The position numbers and the translations under genes are program-made. Of a DNA stretch of 64,000 nucleotides, positions 63,789-64,000 are shown piece after piece. The first letter of the stretch is position 1; every line of letters begins with the position of its first letter. This stretch comes from Opisthocomus hoazin. Taxonomy: Eukaryota > Chordata > Aves > Opisthocomiformes > Opisthocomidae. The DNA is taken from NCBI RefSeq assembly GCF_030867145.1, contig NC_134419.1:6351501-6415500 (forward strand), written 5' to 3'. The notes under the pieces are model-generated. The model did not search any database. It worked only from the letters and a program-made list of their open reading frames with translations, and had not been told where the DNA came from.

Positions 63789-64000
63789 GTAAGAGCCCGG
63801 TCCCAGCTCCCAGTGGGGACCGATGGCATCCATGGCCCCCAGGGAGGAAGAGGGCTGTTTGCGGGCGCTGCAGTGGCTCTGGGGTGCGAGCGGGTGCCGG
63901 CTCTCAGCCTGTGCAAGGGGCCCCATGGCTTGGCCTGGGGAAAGGAGCTGGGGTCTGCAGTTGGTGTGCACGGGACGCCGCTGCCCACTTGAGTTTCTGC
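63789..64000 (+). other. CDCP2: start of first CDCP2 intron
   Basis: GC-rich sequence after the donor, to the window end; no acceptor or further exon recognised. Confidence 0.6.

Noticed and set aside
1-64000. tRNA, rRNA, snRNA or microRNA genes
   Set aside because: None was recognised by eye. The palindrome at 9895-9987 has a 3-nt loop and near-perfect long stem, unlike a typical microRNA precursor.

Overview
The window is nuclear DNA from a bird. It has short vertebrate introns with GT-AG junctions and GC-rich CpG-dense stretches. It carries four CR1 LINE fragments, two of them with the ATTCTATG-type tail of avian CR1, and no Alu or L1. Almost all open reading frames are chance frames in GC-rich or repetitive DNA; the real genes were found by joining exons. 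Four genes are present, in the order and relative orientation of human 1p32.3: SSBP3 (+), MRPL37 (-), CYB5RL (+) and CDCP2 (+, only its start).

Region by region: 1-19018 is intron of SSBP3. The 14 last coding exons of SSBP3 lie at 19019-36719 and give 296 residues, equivalent to residues 93-388 of the 388-residue mammalian protein; the N-terminal LUFS/LisH exons lie upstream of the window. Its 3' UTR runs from 36720 to somewhere between 37.1 and 38.7 kb. A gene-free tail-to-tail interval with two CR1 fragments follows (about 38.7-43.8 kb). MRPL37 is complete on the minus strand (43926-47732, 7 coding exons, 434 residues). It shares a CpG-rich bidirectional promoter (about 47.73-48.0 kb) with CYB5RL, which is complete on the plus strand (49021-58554, 6 coding exons, 308 residues). 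The interval 58555-63600 holds the CYB5RL 3' UTR and noncoding DNA. At 63713-63788 a signal-peptide exon with a clean splice donor is most likely the first coding exon of CDCP2.

The genes do not form a functional system. SSBP3 is a nuclear co-regulator of LDB1/LIM-homeodomain complexes, MRPL37 is a mitochondrial large-subunit ribosomal protein, CYB5RL is a flavin NADH reductase of the cytochrome b5 reductase family with an N-terminal oxidoreductase-like cysteine motif, and CDCP2 is a CUB-domain membrane or secreted protein.

The most unusual structures are noncoding: an almost perfect 93-bp palindrome at 9895-9987, two competing hairpins in a short SSBP3 intron, four unrelated minisatellites in SSBP3 introns, and AT-rich islands around some SSBP3 exons that look like conserved noncoding elements. 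I found no previously undescribed gene system; the locus is syntenic with that of other vertebrates.
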